A stretch of DNA of 64,000 bases from Azolla caroliniana (GCA_043228905.1 JBHGNT010000020.1:11966001-12030000), one strand, 5' to 3'; numbered from the stretch's first letter, positions 1 through 10,903 are shown. Notes: generated by a model not told the origin, from the letters alone. Numbers and translations: made by a program.

Positions 1-1523
1 TAACACTATAAAGTATGTTGGGCAACTGTAACAGAATTTTCTCTACAGTAATTCAAGTTGAATCCAAGAGTTTAGATCAATTACCCCTTGATTTGTGGCA
101 TGTGCAAGTAATTGGCTTGTGTCTTGAGGTAACCATGGGGAACATATAGTGGCAATATCAAAGAAAGAGAAATAATCAATATATAAAACCCAACCAATTT
201 CAAGTCCCAAGTGCCAAAAGAGAAATAATTCCCCACATTGTGTTGTTGTAATCCAAATCTAAGCAAAGCAACATAGATTCAATATAAATAATCTCAAGGA
301 ATATTAAAGAACCACCAGTCGTTTGTTCAAACATAAATTATATATACAAATGCTGGTAAAATCATAAACTAAGGTTCCAACAAATCTCAAGTCCCAAGTG
401 CCAGATGGTAAATCGCTACATTGTTTTGTGATGATCCAGATGTAAGCAAAAAGCATCAACACATTTCAAGGAGGGATGTGATATAATTTCAAGAAAAGCA
501 ATATGTAAAGTGAATAATTTTTTCTGATTTACCAATTTCACACAGTGCACGGCAACAACATTCTCTTCAACATAACATTCAGAACAATCTTTTCATTTTT
601 ATTCTGCCTAATCTTTTTACAAGTTCTGATCAAAGAAAGACTTGCCTGAGACTCAATAGAAGAATTTAATCAATCAAAGCACATTTCAATGTTTAGATGA
701 ATACTGTAGTAAGTCTATATCAATTAAGAAAGTATGTAGAAGCATACCAACCAGAAATACAAGCTGATAATTCCATCCAAGGAAACATAATATGGATTTT
801 ACAATCAACAAATCATATGAAAGCATAACAAAAAATGGTAGCGTAATCCCATATCCTAGAAACACGGTATATACAACTTCCGTAAGAGATACAGAAAGAA
901 CCTAAAAGATTATCAATATTTGGAAATACAAGACCAACGTTAAACATCACCAATATGAGGATAGATGAGCATGATGCTGAAAGAATGAAAGAAATGTTGA
1001 ATTTACTTAAAGCGATTATCAGGAACACAATGATAATGATGACGATAGATAGCAATGCATACAATCAGAACTCAAAAAGGGCTCACAAACTTTAAAGAAA
1101 CTATTGTTAAAATCCAACTACATGCTCCGAAGGATTTAAGTCATTACAATGATGGTGATGATGATTGATGAACAAAATGTTGGCCCCACAAGAAGAAAAG
1201 AACTATCAACTTCAAAAAGAAACTGTAGAGCTGAAACATAAAACTTGTTTCATTAACTTGAGGTAATCAATAACCTCCCAGGATTTATAAAAAAAGCCAC
1301 TACAATGGTGATTGATGAGCAAAAAACCCCACGAGTATTTGTAAAAAGCCATCACAATGACAATAGATGAAAAACAAATCCTGTGAGGTTTATAGGGAGC
1401 CATTAAAATGATGTTGATAGATGGACAAAAACCTTCAAGGATTTCCAAAAGCCATTCCAATGCCAAGGAAGGAAGAAAAAAGTAAGAAATGACTAGAACT
1501 TCGATGAAGAAGGCAAAAAAGAG
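1..1523. other. AT-rich flank downstream of the bHLH gene; no gene recognised
   Basis: This stretch follows the 3' end of the minus-strand bHLH gene and should contain its 3' UTR and terminator region. It is AT-rich with short, stop-riddled frames. I see no conserved domain, terminal repeat or RNA gene in it. Diverged short repeats of the type 'caagtcccaagtgccaa' occur near 201 and 390. Confidence 0.5.
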
Positions 1524-3242
1524 CTATGGCTGTTGACATGGGAACCGGGCGGATTCAAGATTCTTAACTTGATCACAAAGACTCTTCACATATTGAATAG
1601 TTTCATCCAAAACTAACGAAGCATCCAAGAGAGATCCACCTGGTATCATTTTCCTTAGAGCTTTCATGGTTTTCTTGATCTTCTGTCTCCTATAGTCTTG
1701 CTTCAAAAGACTTGGTTTGCCATTAAAACTCTGTTTTCTTGCAATCATCACCTCATTTTTGTCGTCAATCATGAATTGTTTTGCATCGATCTCGTCTTCT
1801 TTTTCTTTCATCTTATCTGACGTGTTCTTCTGTACTTTTTCTTCATATATTCGTTCCCTCTCATTCTTACCCTTGTGTAATTCAGGTATCCTTCCTCTCT
1901 TATTTGCACCCTTTTGTACCTGTTCATCATCTATTCTTTCCCTCTTATTCGAACTCTTTTGTGTTTCTTCTTCTTCATCATCTTTATCTTCATTGCAGAT
2001 TTCTCCTTTCTCTGATGACGATTCCCCTGGAGAATGCCCAGTGCTCCTTACATCATCATCTTCTTCTTCATCGTCTTCTTCTTCTTCTTCTTCTTCTTCT
2101 TCGCCTGAGCTTAGAAGAGCATCTAAATCATCGGGATTTTCCCATACTTCAGTAGAGACTGATTCAGCCTCATGACAAGAATGATTCTTTACATCACTAT
2201 TCTGATGATAATAAGGAATTTTTACATCATCATTCGCATTATAACGATTCTTCAAATCGTTCACAGAATGATAATAGTGATTGTTTATTACATTATCACC
2301 ATTATCATTCTGATTCTGATTGTAATTCATACTGAAGGGTGAGAAGAACTCCGATAACGAGCCTAAGGTTTCGGAAACCCTAGTCCTCTTCACTGAAGGT
2401 AGGGTTGCAAAAACCTTAGGCTCGTTCCTTTGAAAAGCTAGGGTTTCAGAAGCCATGGAATTATTACGTAAATCTCTATCAAAATGGTATAGAGTTGCTG
2501 GTGTATTGTCAATGGCTTCTGAGACCCTATACTCTTTTGTTTCATTACAATTATCAGTAGTATTAGTAGTGATATTAGACATAATGACATTAGTATTGGG
2601 ATTGATATTAGCAGCCATAATGTCATTAGTGTTAGTAGCAATGTAAGACATAATTCCATTAGAATTAGTATTCACATTAGCAGACACAAAGCTATTAGCA
2701 GCATTGGTATTGATATTCAATGGCATGTTATTAGCATCAGCAGCTATATTAGATCCCAAGCCATTAATATTACTACTGATATTAAACCTGATGACATTAT
2801 TTGTATTGGCATTGGATAACATGTTATCTGTCAATCGTTTGTGCTCACCGAATACTAAGTCTTCATTCCTACTGTTTCGAAGCATCTGTAGAGATGAAAA
2901 TGCACTAGAAACCATTTTCCTATAAGCTGTGATTCTTGATGCAGATTCTTCTTCCACGGATTCATCGCAAATAATGGAAGAATTTTGTTTGCTGTTTGAT
3001 GATAGTGGATCTATGCCTTTTTCTTCTTCATGTTTCTGACTGTTAGGAGAAAAAAGCTCGTTTGCGAGAGATGGATGAATAAAAACTCTTCCATTTCCTC
3101 CACTATTATCAAACATTACAAATCTCTTGAGTCGAGATGGTGAAGATTGGAAACAAAATCCTTTTCCTTTGGCAAAAGATTTTGTTGGACCCCCTTCAGG
3201 GTTTGTTGCATCCTGCATTTTACTTTGTTCTTCTGATTTCAC
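1524..3242 (-). CDS. SAC51-like (SACL family) atypical bHLH transcription regulator
   Basis: One uninterrupted frame of about 572 residues. The helix-loop-helix is C-terminal (roughly residues 510-565), with YRRQKIKKTMKALRKMIPGG forming helix 1 and the loop, and LDETIQYVKSLCDQVKNLE forming helix 2. The basic region lacks the usual H-E-R residues for E-box contact, as in the plant SAC51/SACL group (bHLH142-145 type). A mid-protein DALL...STGHSP block (about 384-414), interrupted by an acidic run, also fits that family. SACL proteins are nuclear; they dimerise with LHW-type bHLHs and restrain xylem proliferation downstream of thermospermine. The family call is supported independently by the conserved peptide uORF in the leader. 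Odd points: the protein is longer than I expect for the family because of an Asn-rich repeat (about 144-235) and a Glu/Asp run (about 381-396). The start is the first ATG after a leader splice acceptor near 3375. Confidence 0.85.
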   Translation of the reverse strand: MKSEEQSKMQDATNPEGGPTKSFAKGKGFCFQSSPSRLKRFVMFDNSGGNGRVFIHPSLANELFSPNSQKHEEEKGIDPLSSNSKQNSSIICDESVEEESASRITAYRKMVSSAFSSLQMLRNSRNEDLVFGEHKRLTDNMLSNANTNNVIRFNISSNINGLGSNIAADANNMPLNINTNAANSFVSANVNTNSNGIMSYIATNTNDIMAANINPNTNVIMSNITTNTTDNCNETKEYRVSEAIDNTPATLYHFDRDLRNNSMASETLAFQRNEPKVFATLPSVKRTRVSETLGSLSEFFSPFSMNYNQNQNDNGDNVINNHYYHSVNDLKNRYNANDDVKIPYYHQNSDVKNHSCHEAESVSTEVWENPDDLDALLSSGEEEEEEEEEDDEEEDDDVRSTGHSPGESSSEKGEICNEDKDDEEEETQKSSNKRERIDDEQVQKGANKRGRIPELHKGKNERERIYEEKVQKNTSDKMKEKEDEIDAKQFMIDDKNEVMIARKQSFNGKPSLLKQDYRRQKIKKTMKALRKMIPGGSLLDASLVLDETIQYVKSLCDQVKNLESARFPCQQP

Positions 3243-3974
3243 TTTTTTCCTTCGTTTTGCTTTGTTCTTGCCTTGGTTTTTGCTTTGATTTTACTTTGCT
3301 CTTGCTTTGTTTTTGCTGTAATTTTGTTTTGTTACACAAGTGAGAATTTCTACTGGTTTTACAGAATGGATTGCCTGCAACAGAAAAAATCATGGAAAAA
3401 ATTCAGATGGAGATAGAAATAGTTCATTTAAAAACTTGGATATAGATAGAGATGAAGCCGTCTGCAACCCTAAATTCTGTGAGAATGTAAAACAAAAATG
3501 ACATAGCAATTGAGCATGCTCTCCTGATAGAAGGCAAACACTACGAAATGGAAATCTTAAATCCTGGGAAAAGACAATAACAAATGCTAGTTAAGTAGAA
3601 CAACGAAATCAAAATCAGGCCATCCGAAACCCTAAACTATGGTAGAAGGTAAAGAATAGCAAGGCATCGAAATGAAATGAGGCCATGAAATGTAAAGAAT
3701 GAGATAGAAATTGAGCATTCTGAAGCCTTACATTCCTAGCAGAAATAAAAAAATGAAATGAAATGAAATGAGACAAATGAAATGTAAAAAGGAAGATAAC
3801 CTTGGAGAAGGTATGAAAAACAACAAAATGCACCTTCTGAAACAAGGATTACGTAGAAGAAAATTATCTGATTATCTTGTCCAGAGATGTTTACAAAATT
3901 CTGTGCTGTAGAAGCTAATTAGCAGACAATTAAGAAGGTATGCAAGAAATAATACTCGGAAAATGGTAGCACTC
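3243..3974 (-). promoter_or_regulatory. distal 5' leader with a second intron before the bHLH start
   Basis: Between the conserved uORF stop and the main ATG lies pyrimidine-rich sequence. A good splice acceptor, TTTTTTCTGTTGCAG|GCAATCC, has its exon starting at 3374 on the minus strand, leaving about 130 nt of leader before the main ATG. The matching donor lies somewhere between 3974 and about 3830, but I could not choose it. Confidence 0.5.
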
Positions 3975-5032
3975 CTACGTAATCGGCTTCAGGAGCTGTC
4001 TGAAATACTCTCCCTGCAAAGAATATAAAAATGGCTAAGATATGAAAGAAGCAAGTAGAAACAACAGGGGGAGGACAGCACAGATACATCAAACAGATAA
4101 GGTTAAGAATGGAAAAACTATTAAAGAAGCAAGAAAACACAAAAGACGAAGAGAACAATAGACATAGTAAACAGGGATATAGTCAGGAATGCAAAGGAAC
4201 AAAGAAGAAGACATGGAAGTGAAATCGCAGATACAGCAGCAGATATGCTAAGCAAACCAAATAAACAAATAGGCAGACATAAGAGAAAACAGATATGGTT
4301 AAAGGAGCCAAAGCAACAAATACGTAGAGATAAAATAAAACAAACAAAGCAAACATGCATGGAACCTACAAAGGAATAGATATATGCACACAGTAAACAG
4401 AAACGCTATATATATATATATTTATATCATACAGAAAACGTTGTAGGGATAGGAATAGGTAAGCTATAAAAGAAACAGATGAATACATTCAGGAAACAGA
4501 TATGGAAGCAAAGGTTCAATAGACAAATACACAACGAAACAAATGATTATGAGTCAGAGAAACGCTTAATATAAACTTTAAAAGAACAAAAGAATGAGAT
4601 AAAGCTTACACAGAGTACAGAGACAGTAGAGAAATGTTTCCATCTTTCCTTGATTAAAATACCTATAAAGACAACTATCACAAAGAAATAACATGTTTGC
4701 ACAGAGTAGAGAAAGCTGTGTAGAGAAGCTTCAATATTTTCTCAAATGTACTAGATGAAGCCAACCATGGAAGCTGATTAATTAGCTAATTACATATAGA
4801 CGAATATAGCAAACCGTGGAAGCTAATCAATTGAATAATTACACAAAGACAGGAGTAGCAAAGAGGCAGAAGGTTTACACAGATTCACTTGTTTCTCCAA
4901 GAGTTAATTAAACTAACCATGGAAGCTAGTCGGTTAATTTAATACCTGAAAACTGTGTACAATCATAGGTTTTCCAGCGGTTCCATTTCCATATTTAGAA
5001 GTTAGAACTTTAGATGACCTCGTGTGCATCAT
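3975..5032 (-). CDS. conserved-peptide uORF of the SAC51 type, split by an intron
   Basis: Two exons join in phase 0: 5032-4946 (29 codons, starting ATGATG) and 4013-3975 (12 codons ending GEYFRQLLKPIT then TAG). The first exon carries KYGNGTAGKPMIV. Splice sites are CAG|GTATT and TTTGCAG|GGA, with an intron of 932 nt (4945-4014). The C-terminal EYFRxLLKPxT followed at once by a stop, plus the K-Y-x-N-G-x-A-G-K-P block, are the hallmarks I recall for the SAC51 uORF family. Its nascent peptide represses translation of the main ORF, and thermospermine relieves the repression. The 41-codon peptide lacks about eight residues between the two blocks compared with the Arabidopsis version as I remember it. 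A further small exon cannot be excluded. Confidence 0.85.
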
Positions 5033-5310
5033 ACAGTTCTTATTTGTTGCAGCTGTTTATTCTTTAATCCTCTTCCTAGTCTCCAATTGATTTGCAACAG
5101 AACAAACCTGCATAAACAAGAACAGCAGAAGAAGCAAAAAGAAGAAGTGAAACAAACACAGGAGCTATAGAAATAGATGTAGATCAAGGAGAAGTAGATT
5201 TTCTTGCTGAAAGAGGGGCTTTGTGGCGGAGAAGAGAGGTGAAATGAAGAGACTTTAAGAAGATGGAGGTAGAGGCGACAACTATGAAGATGATGATAGA
5301 AGGTAGTCAT
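5029..5310 (-). CDS. possible upstream uORF whose stop overlaps the conserved uORF start
   Basis: A 93-codon minus-strand frame starts at 5310 and ends at TGA 5031-5029. That stop overlaps the first ATG of the conserved uORF (ATGA, 5032-5029). It would lie in the 5' leader if transcription starts downstream of the TATA-like box at 5721-5730. The peptide is rich in Ser, Phe and Cys and resembles nothing I know, so it is probably not a functional protein. If translated, it would control ribosome access to the next uORF. Confidence 0.4.
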   Translation of the reverse strand: MTTFYHHLHSCRLYLHLLKVSSFHLSSPPQSPSFSKKIYFSLIYIYFYSSCVCFTSSFCFFCCSCLCRFVLLQINWRLGRGLKNKQLQQIRTV

Positions 5311-5499
5311 ACGCTGTTGCGGAGAAGAGAGAGATGGAGGATCCGATGGAGGGATGGAGAGGAGAGAGATAGAGTGACAAGGGAGAGAAGAGAAGATTCA
5401 TGGAGGTGGCTCTCAGAGAAAGAGGGAGAGATTAAGCTTCCATTGAAGCAGAAGTCATGTACAGAGAAGGATGCAGGGAGAAACGGAGGAGGAAAAGGA

Positions 5500-5712
5500 G
5501 GGGGGGGGGGGGGGGGGGGGGGTTAGGTTTCCATTGAAGCGGAAATCATGTCCAGAAAAGATGAAGAAGAAGAAGAAGAAGAAGAAGAAGATGGAAGGTT
5601 GGGGGACTAAGCTTCCATTGAAGCAGAATTCATGTACAGAAAGAGGAGGGAGGGGAGGGAGAAATCATGTCAGAGAAAGAAGAAGGAGAAGGAGAAGGAG
5701 AAGGAGAAGGAG
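5500..5712. repeat. G23 homopolymer and GAA/GGA microsatellites in the bHLH leader
   Basis: A run of 23 G residues spans 5500-5522. It is followed by (GAA)n around 5560-5590 and (GAAGGA)n around 5682-5712. Fragments of the sequence 'aagcttccattgaagcagaa' recur at 5433, 5528 and 5606, so the block is also a local duplication. Read on the minus strand it is a long pyrimidine tract. Confidence 0.8.
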
Positions 5713-5720
5713 ATTCTGTA

Positions 5721-5730
5721 TTATATATAA
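5721..5730 (-). promoter_or_regulatory. TATA-like box for the bHLH gene
   Basis: On the minus strand the sequence reads TTATATATAA, followed by a CT-rich stretch typical of plant leaders (the complement of the GAA/GGA repeats at 5560-5715). It would place the transcription start near 5690. It is the only good TATA candidate I see upstream of the uORFs. Confidence 0.5.
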
Positions 5731-5810
5731 AATGTGTTGGTTTCCATGGCTTCTCTCTGAAGCTGCAGTAGCTTACCCTGCCGGTGGTGATGATGGGAAT
5801 CGATCACGTG

Positions 5811-5812
<2 letters not shown>

Positions 5813-5851
<39 letters not shown>
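5813..5851. repeat. CT dinucleotide microsatellite
   Basis: About nineteen perfect CT units, located between the bHLH TATA-like box and the upstream minisatellite. Confidence 0.9.
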
Positions 5852-5855
<4 letters not shown>

Positions 5856-5879
5856 CCAAGGTTCCGGCAACCTTATCCC

Positions 5880-6540
5880 AAGTTGGCCAGCCGGACATTG
5901 GGACATTCCTCGGTAAAGGCACAGGCCGGACATTGGGACATTCCTAGGTAACGGCACAGGCCGGACATTGGGACCCTGCCTCATACTCTCCTCACCCACC
6001 ATTGTCTAGGCGACCATTGGGACGTTCGTAGGCAACGTGCCGAACATTGGGACTCGCCTCATGCTCTCCTCGCCCACCATTGTCCTGGCGGACCATTGGG
6101 ACATTCATAGACATAAGGCCGGACATTCGAACCCGCCTCATGCTCTCCTCACCCACCGCTGTCGAAGCGGACATTGGGACATTCACATGTAGGCACAGGC
6201 CAAACATTGGTACCCGCCTCATGCTCTCCTCGCCCACCATTGTCCAGGTGGACATTGGGACATTCGTAGGCACAAGGCCGGACATTGGACCCCGCCTCAT
6301 GCTCTCCTCGTCCACCATTGTCCATGCAAACATTGGGACATTCCTAGGCACACGACTAGACATTGGAACCCGCCTCATGCTCTCCTCGCCAACCATTGTC
6401 CAAGAGGACATTGGGACATTCGTAGGCACAAGGCCAAACATTGGAACCTGCCTCATTCTCTCCTCGCCCACAATTGTCTAGGTGGACATTGGGATATTTG
6501 TAAGCACAAGGCCAAACTTTGGGATTCCCCTCTCGCCTTT
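5880..6540. repeat. 78-bp minisatellite array
   Basis: The phrase 'cctcatgctctcctcgccca' recurs at about 5980, 6059, 6138, 6219, 6297, 6375 and 6453, which gives a period of 78-81 bp and about eight units. Each unit also contains 'ggacattgggacattcgtag'. Both strands stay open as repetitive peptides, which is a by-product of the period being a multiple of three. Units differ by point changes and small indels, with the outer ones most diverged. Confidence 0.9.
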
Positions 6541-8880
6541 TGTAGGCCACAAGGGAAACTCTCCCTATCCATACCGAACCATGAACAACCTCATAGCTCC
6601 TCCTCCTCGCCCCTCATATTTGCCTTCATCGGTTGTTGCCCCTAGCCTTATTGCCGATCCTTGTCTCCAAATGTATGGACATACCCCACCTCACTTTCCA
6701 TGATTGTCTCTCTTTTTTTTTTTGGTTTCTCCACTTTTGACAATGGCCCTACCTCAGTGCCATGTTTTTGGTTGTTCTCCCTTTTAGTACCAACATATTT
6801 TTATCGTAATGTCCCTACGAGCTTTATTATTTCCGATCTAGGATTATGCGCATAGTCACATCTGTGTACAAGAAACATGCTTATTGTTGTACTTTATGCG
6901 AGAACTACCCCTTTTTAGGTGGCAACGCCCAATGCCCAATGGGTTCGTAATGTGAATGGAGGCCTTTAAAGATTCCAACACATGGGACAACAACACACAT
7001 TGTAAAAAAAGGGTTTACTAGTGCTCGAAGTTTGGATTTGCCTTTGTTACGCCTTGTGGTGTCTACATAAAGGGGAGCTCACCAACTCGAGAAACTTTGC
7101 TTTCCGGCCACCACTCAACACTTGGAAATGAGGAGAATTGAAGGCTAGTCCTTCCTCTAGTGCAGTGATAAGATTCTCATTTGTCTGGTAGGATGCTTCA
7201 CACATGGCTGGCAAAGGGACTCTCCCTTGATTAGGAACAAGTTTCAATCACATTTATGCCATCGCTCATGCAAAAAATAAGAGAGACATAATGGACCAAA
7301 AACAACACTTGATGAATAAACAATCTCATATTTCTTCAATTCGTCGAGCTTTTGCAAGGGTTTTTATATAAACGAAGCCTACATTGATGACTTGCTTGTA
7401 AATGAAAATTTTCCGTTCCCTACTTAATTCTAGTTACACGGGAACCCATGATATTGTTAGATTTCTCATCCTATTTTAGTAGAATTAATGTCCCTGCCAT
7501 GCAATCAACACATGACATGCTTTGAGGGATGGTGTCAATGACATAGAAAGACCCAACATTGAAAAAAAAATAAAAAAAATAAACACCCTATAGGTGTTGA
7601 TGGTTTAAGCTTCTTGAAAATGTGGCATATTAGCTTCCATGGCTTGGGTGATCTCATAAATGTTTTGTGTGAGTAGTATTGGCGTTGTGCTAAAGAAAAA
7701 GTTGTGTGTTTTAGTCCTCGAGATTTGCCTCAATAGGTAAGGCCACTTCAAGCTTTATGCACGTAGGCCGCAAAGGTACTAAGGTGCTCAAACGAGAGTC
7801 TAAAAGAGGAGAAGAAGTCGAATATATTGCAAAACACTTATGTATCTTGAGTATCCAAGTAAGGATAGGATCAAATTTGTGACTTCTTGATTACTAGTAC
7901 AAGGAAGAGATTAGGGAGCACTAATCCCAGAGGATTAGTTGAGCACTAAGTACATAAATGACACGAAATTTATTCAAACTTCTATATCTTAGTCTTCAAT
8001 TCAATCAACAAAAAGTTAATTTATCTCTTTCTTATATGATCAAAAAGGGGAAAGCAATAAGCAACTCTTCCAACATAGCCTTGAGGGGGGTTGAAAAGAG
8101 CATGCACTTTGACCAAAGGTCTCTCTTTTGAAGTTAAATTTTGTTCTATCTTCTTTAAAACTATTTATAGTCTACAAGTTTGATATTCGTGACAATAACT
8201 TCTCCTTCCTAAGATGAATAAAGTCATCTTTTACCTAGTTATAATCTTGTGAACTATAGTATAAGAGTTTCATAATCATGATTATAGACTCTTCATCCTA
8301 GGGCTAATATCCTCTTGAAATTTGTTTTGGGGTTAGCAAAATCTATAATCATCCATCTAATGACTTGAATTTGATTCATTAGTCATTACAAGGATTGTAA
8401 GATCTTGCAATTGTCACTCTTGAGTTTTAATTGTGTTTTTGTGAAATTGTCACAACCTCTCGATTGTTGATCGTTGGTTCAAACCCTAGTGGTTTTGCTA
8501 AATGTGCTTGTCTCCCATGAGTTCATAATGACAATGCCACTAGTCAAAATAATCCACAATGGCCAAAAGCTCTTCGTCATATATTTCATAATTAATAACT
8601 TTTTGTAGACCCAAACTTTCGTAAATGAAATGCAACTGGATATATATACCCTTTTTTTCCCATAAACAATATGCTCCATTGGTATTAAAATTAACAATGC
8701 CAAAGGCAATCTACAAATTGTACATAATAGTTTCCATTCCACAAGTATCTATCATAAAAAAGGACTAAATATAAACGATGGCATTTGGCAAGATAAGGCT
8801 AATTATAATCCATGAAAACAGTCTCAGGCTTTGCCAACAACACCCATACTCAACATATAAACAAATATATAAGTAAATTC

Positions 8881-9188
8881 GTGCGATCAAAGAGAATACA
8901 TATCTTGGTGGTAATCATACTCAACATACCCTGGCTGGTAGTCTAAAAACTCCATGTTTGCATTTGGTTCCGCATATACTGAAGTTGTTCACCATCACTT
9001 GGTTGTCCACTAGGTGTTGCTATTTGACAAATGTTTTGTACGTCAAGATCTTCTTCAGCTAGTGCAGTTGAAATTTGATGGGCTGTCTTGGATAGCCCCC
9101 ATCTATCATCTCCCATATCGAAATGACCATGTCCTTCACCTCCACGGACATTGAAAATGTACTTGTACTTAATCTCCCTATAAAACAA
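8881..9188 (-). pseudogene. unidentified minus-strand coding-like segment
   Basis: A minus-strand frame starting at 9188 runs 81 codons with unbiased composition (FNVRGGEGHGHFDMGDDRW near its start). A neighbouring frame gives EPNANMEFLDYQPGYVEYDY before a stop near 8899. Together they look like the tail of a protein with a frameshift or a missed splice. I do not recognise the family; a transposase remnant is possible. Confidence 0.3.
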
Positions 9189-9289
9189 GATGATCTATGT
9201 CCTCCTCACCTCACACCATCTACTTTGATCCCCACACCATCTTCACTCAACCTTAACACAAAACTAAATTATGCTTCATTCAGTCTCAT

Positions 9290-10070
9290 CAACCATCTCG
9301 CTGCTTACCACCAAGGTCCTGTACAATTAACAACAAAATGAGTCTAGTGTGTTTCTCATCCCCTCATGATTTGCTTCCCCCCCCCCCCCCCCCCCCCCCC
9401 ACACCATCACCACTCTCACCACTCATCCTCTTGTCATGACAAATATGCTTCAACCCCCATCGCCATCATCCCTCAACCTATGAGAACCATAACATCTTCT
9501 TAAGTCAGCCCAAATATGAAACATCTCGATGAACTTCTTGCCATCTCGCCGATTACCGCGAAAATCCTGTACTGACAGCCAAAAAAATAAGTGGAAAAAA
9601 TTCCTCACCTTCTCATAATAATCTGCTTCAGCCCCCACACCAACATCACTCATCCTGATCACAAAAACAAAAAACCAACTTCCTCATGTCCACATCCACC
9701 ATATCGCTATCTCCGATTATCACAGGAATTCCGTCGAATACTGCTAAAATCCTGTACTGACAGCCAAATTTGAGTCAAAAAAAATTCCTACCTTCTCATA
9801 ACACTCTACTTCAGCCCCCACAACATCATCCCTCATCCTCATGTCCACATTCACCATCTGGCTATCTTTGATCCACACCGTCATCACTCATCCTCTCGTC
9901 ATGGAAATATGCTTGGAAAGGCAAATAACTACATGACAAAACAAGAAGTAGATCCTATTTTGCTGCAATCTGTAAGAAACCTAAAAACATCTTCATGTTG
10001 TCCACCTCAACACCTCACTGACCAGCTTGCCATGTCGCTGACTACCACCAACTCACCACAACATCACTTA
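9290..10070. repeat. degenerate tandem repeat of roughly 200-240 bp
   Basis: Motifs recur in the same order. 'ctcgctgcttaccaccaagg' near 9298 is echoed by 'ctcgccgattaccgcgaaaa' near 9545 and by a weaker copy near 9705-9755. Motifs such as 'tcctgtactgacagccaaa' (9566, 9752) and 'cttcagcccccaca' (9625, 9811) follow. The copies are too diverged to set a clean unit length by eye. Confidence 0.5.
9377..9400. repeat. C24 homopolymer
   Basis: Twenty-four consecutive C residues, followed by ACACCATCACCACTCTCACC. Runs of this length are unstable in vivo and prone to length error in sequencing. Confidence 0.9.
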
Positions 10071-10105
10071 TCCTGACAAAAAAAGCATCGCTCATCTATG
10101 TTATG

Positions 10106-10903
10106 TCATGTTATTTGTACTAAAGACACTACCGGTGGCGGGAACAACCAACGAGGTGGTATGTAATTCCACTTGACATCTGTAGCTTCATTCAACATAA
10201 TAGGAATAGATGACCAGACTCTACGAATTCTCATTCTTTTCTTATTAGTTGTGTGTCCAGAACCCTGATAACTATCATAATCGCCTTTAATCGTATGTAA
10301 CAATAAGTCCCAAAAAGACTTAACCTGATCCACGAAGTGAATGTTTTCATCATTGTATAGCTTGGAACACCTAGCTTTCTAAAGAACCCATAAAGCCAAA
10401 GAGGAAACAATCTGCTAGGCGTAACTCTGAGAGAAAAACTTGATTCCCTGCAAAGAGCTTGAAGTAGAGTATACCTACAAACTTCTGACAGGTAATGTCT
10501 GAAGGAAGAATAATGATGATGATAAAAAGTCATTTGTTGATCTAACCTTCCCTAGAAGACTGCACCCCATGTGAAAATCCCCGATCTATACTTACGAGCT
10601 AGTAGCCTAAGAATTTGATACCATTATGTTTGCCCCTCTTAAGTTAGAAAACCTATTCTTTTGGTCCTACGTTGATGTCTGCAAAAACTTTATCCAATCC
10701 GCAATCGTACGGGCTGGACCATTGTCCATTGCAACCCAAGATAACCTTGGTCGTAGACCCAACACACATGCAGCTTCATCCGTAAATAAAGGGTTCCATA
10801 TCATTGTTGACACATGAATTGAGTATAATTTTTCGGTGGAAAGAAAACAAGTGCTTGAAGAATACTTTCCCATGCCCGAAATATTCCATTAAAGAAACGT
10901 AAC
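10106..10903 (-). pseudogene. 3' part of a LINE remnant, interrupted by copia-1
   Basis: Decayed minus-strand frames continue the LINE read at 16255-17161 once copia-1 and one copy of its target duplication are ignored. Segments such as WNPLFTDEAACVLGLRPRLS and WIRLSLFGTYC are compatible with the region after the reverse transcriptase of plant LINEs. Several stops and frameshifts are present. The 3' limit near 10106 is arbitrary, and no poly(A) end was identified. Confidence 0.5.

Larger units (their letters stand above)
6541..10105. other. intergenic stretch, no recognisable gene
   Basis: AT-rich sequence without a convincing coding frame. It holds a C24 run (9377-9400) and a block of degenerate repeats (about 9290-10070). 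The minus-strand frame at about 9188-8880 is described separately. Nothing else could be named. Confidence 0.4.

Noticed and set aside
1717-2175. Plus-strand Ser-rich ORF
   Set aside because: It is the antisense shadow of the acidic and Glu-rich codons of the bHLH gene.
4389-4410. Possible regulatory element in the TATATATATA run within the bHLH leader intron
   Set aside because: Simple AT repeat with no supporting context.
5992-6481. Open frames on both strands with repeated peptide units
   Set aside because: They come from the 78-bp minisatellite, whose unit length is a multiple of three. No start context or family match.
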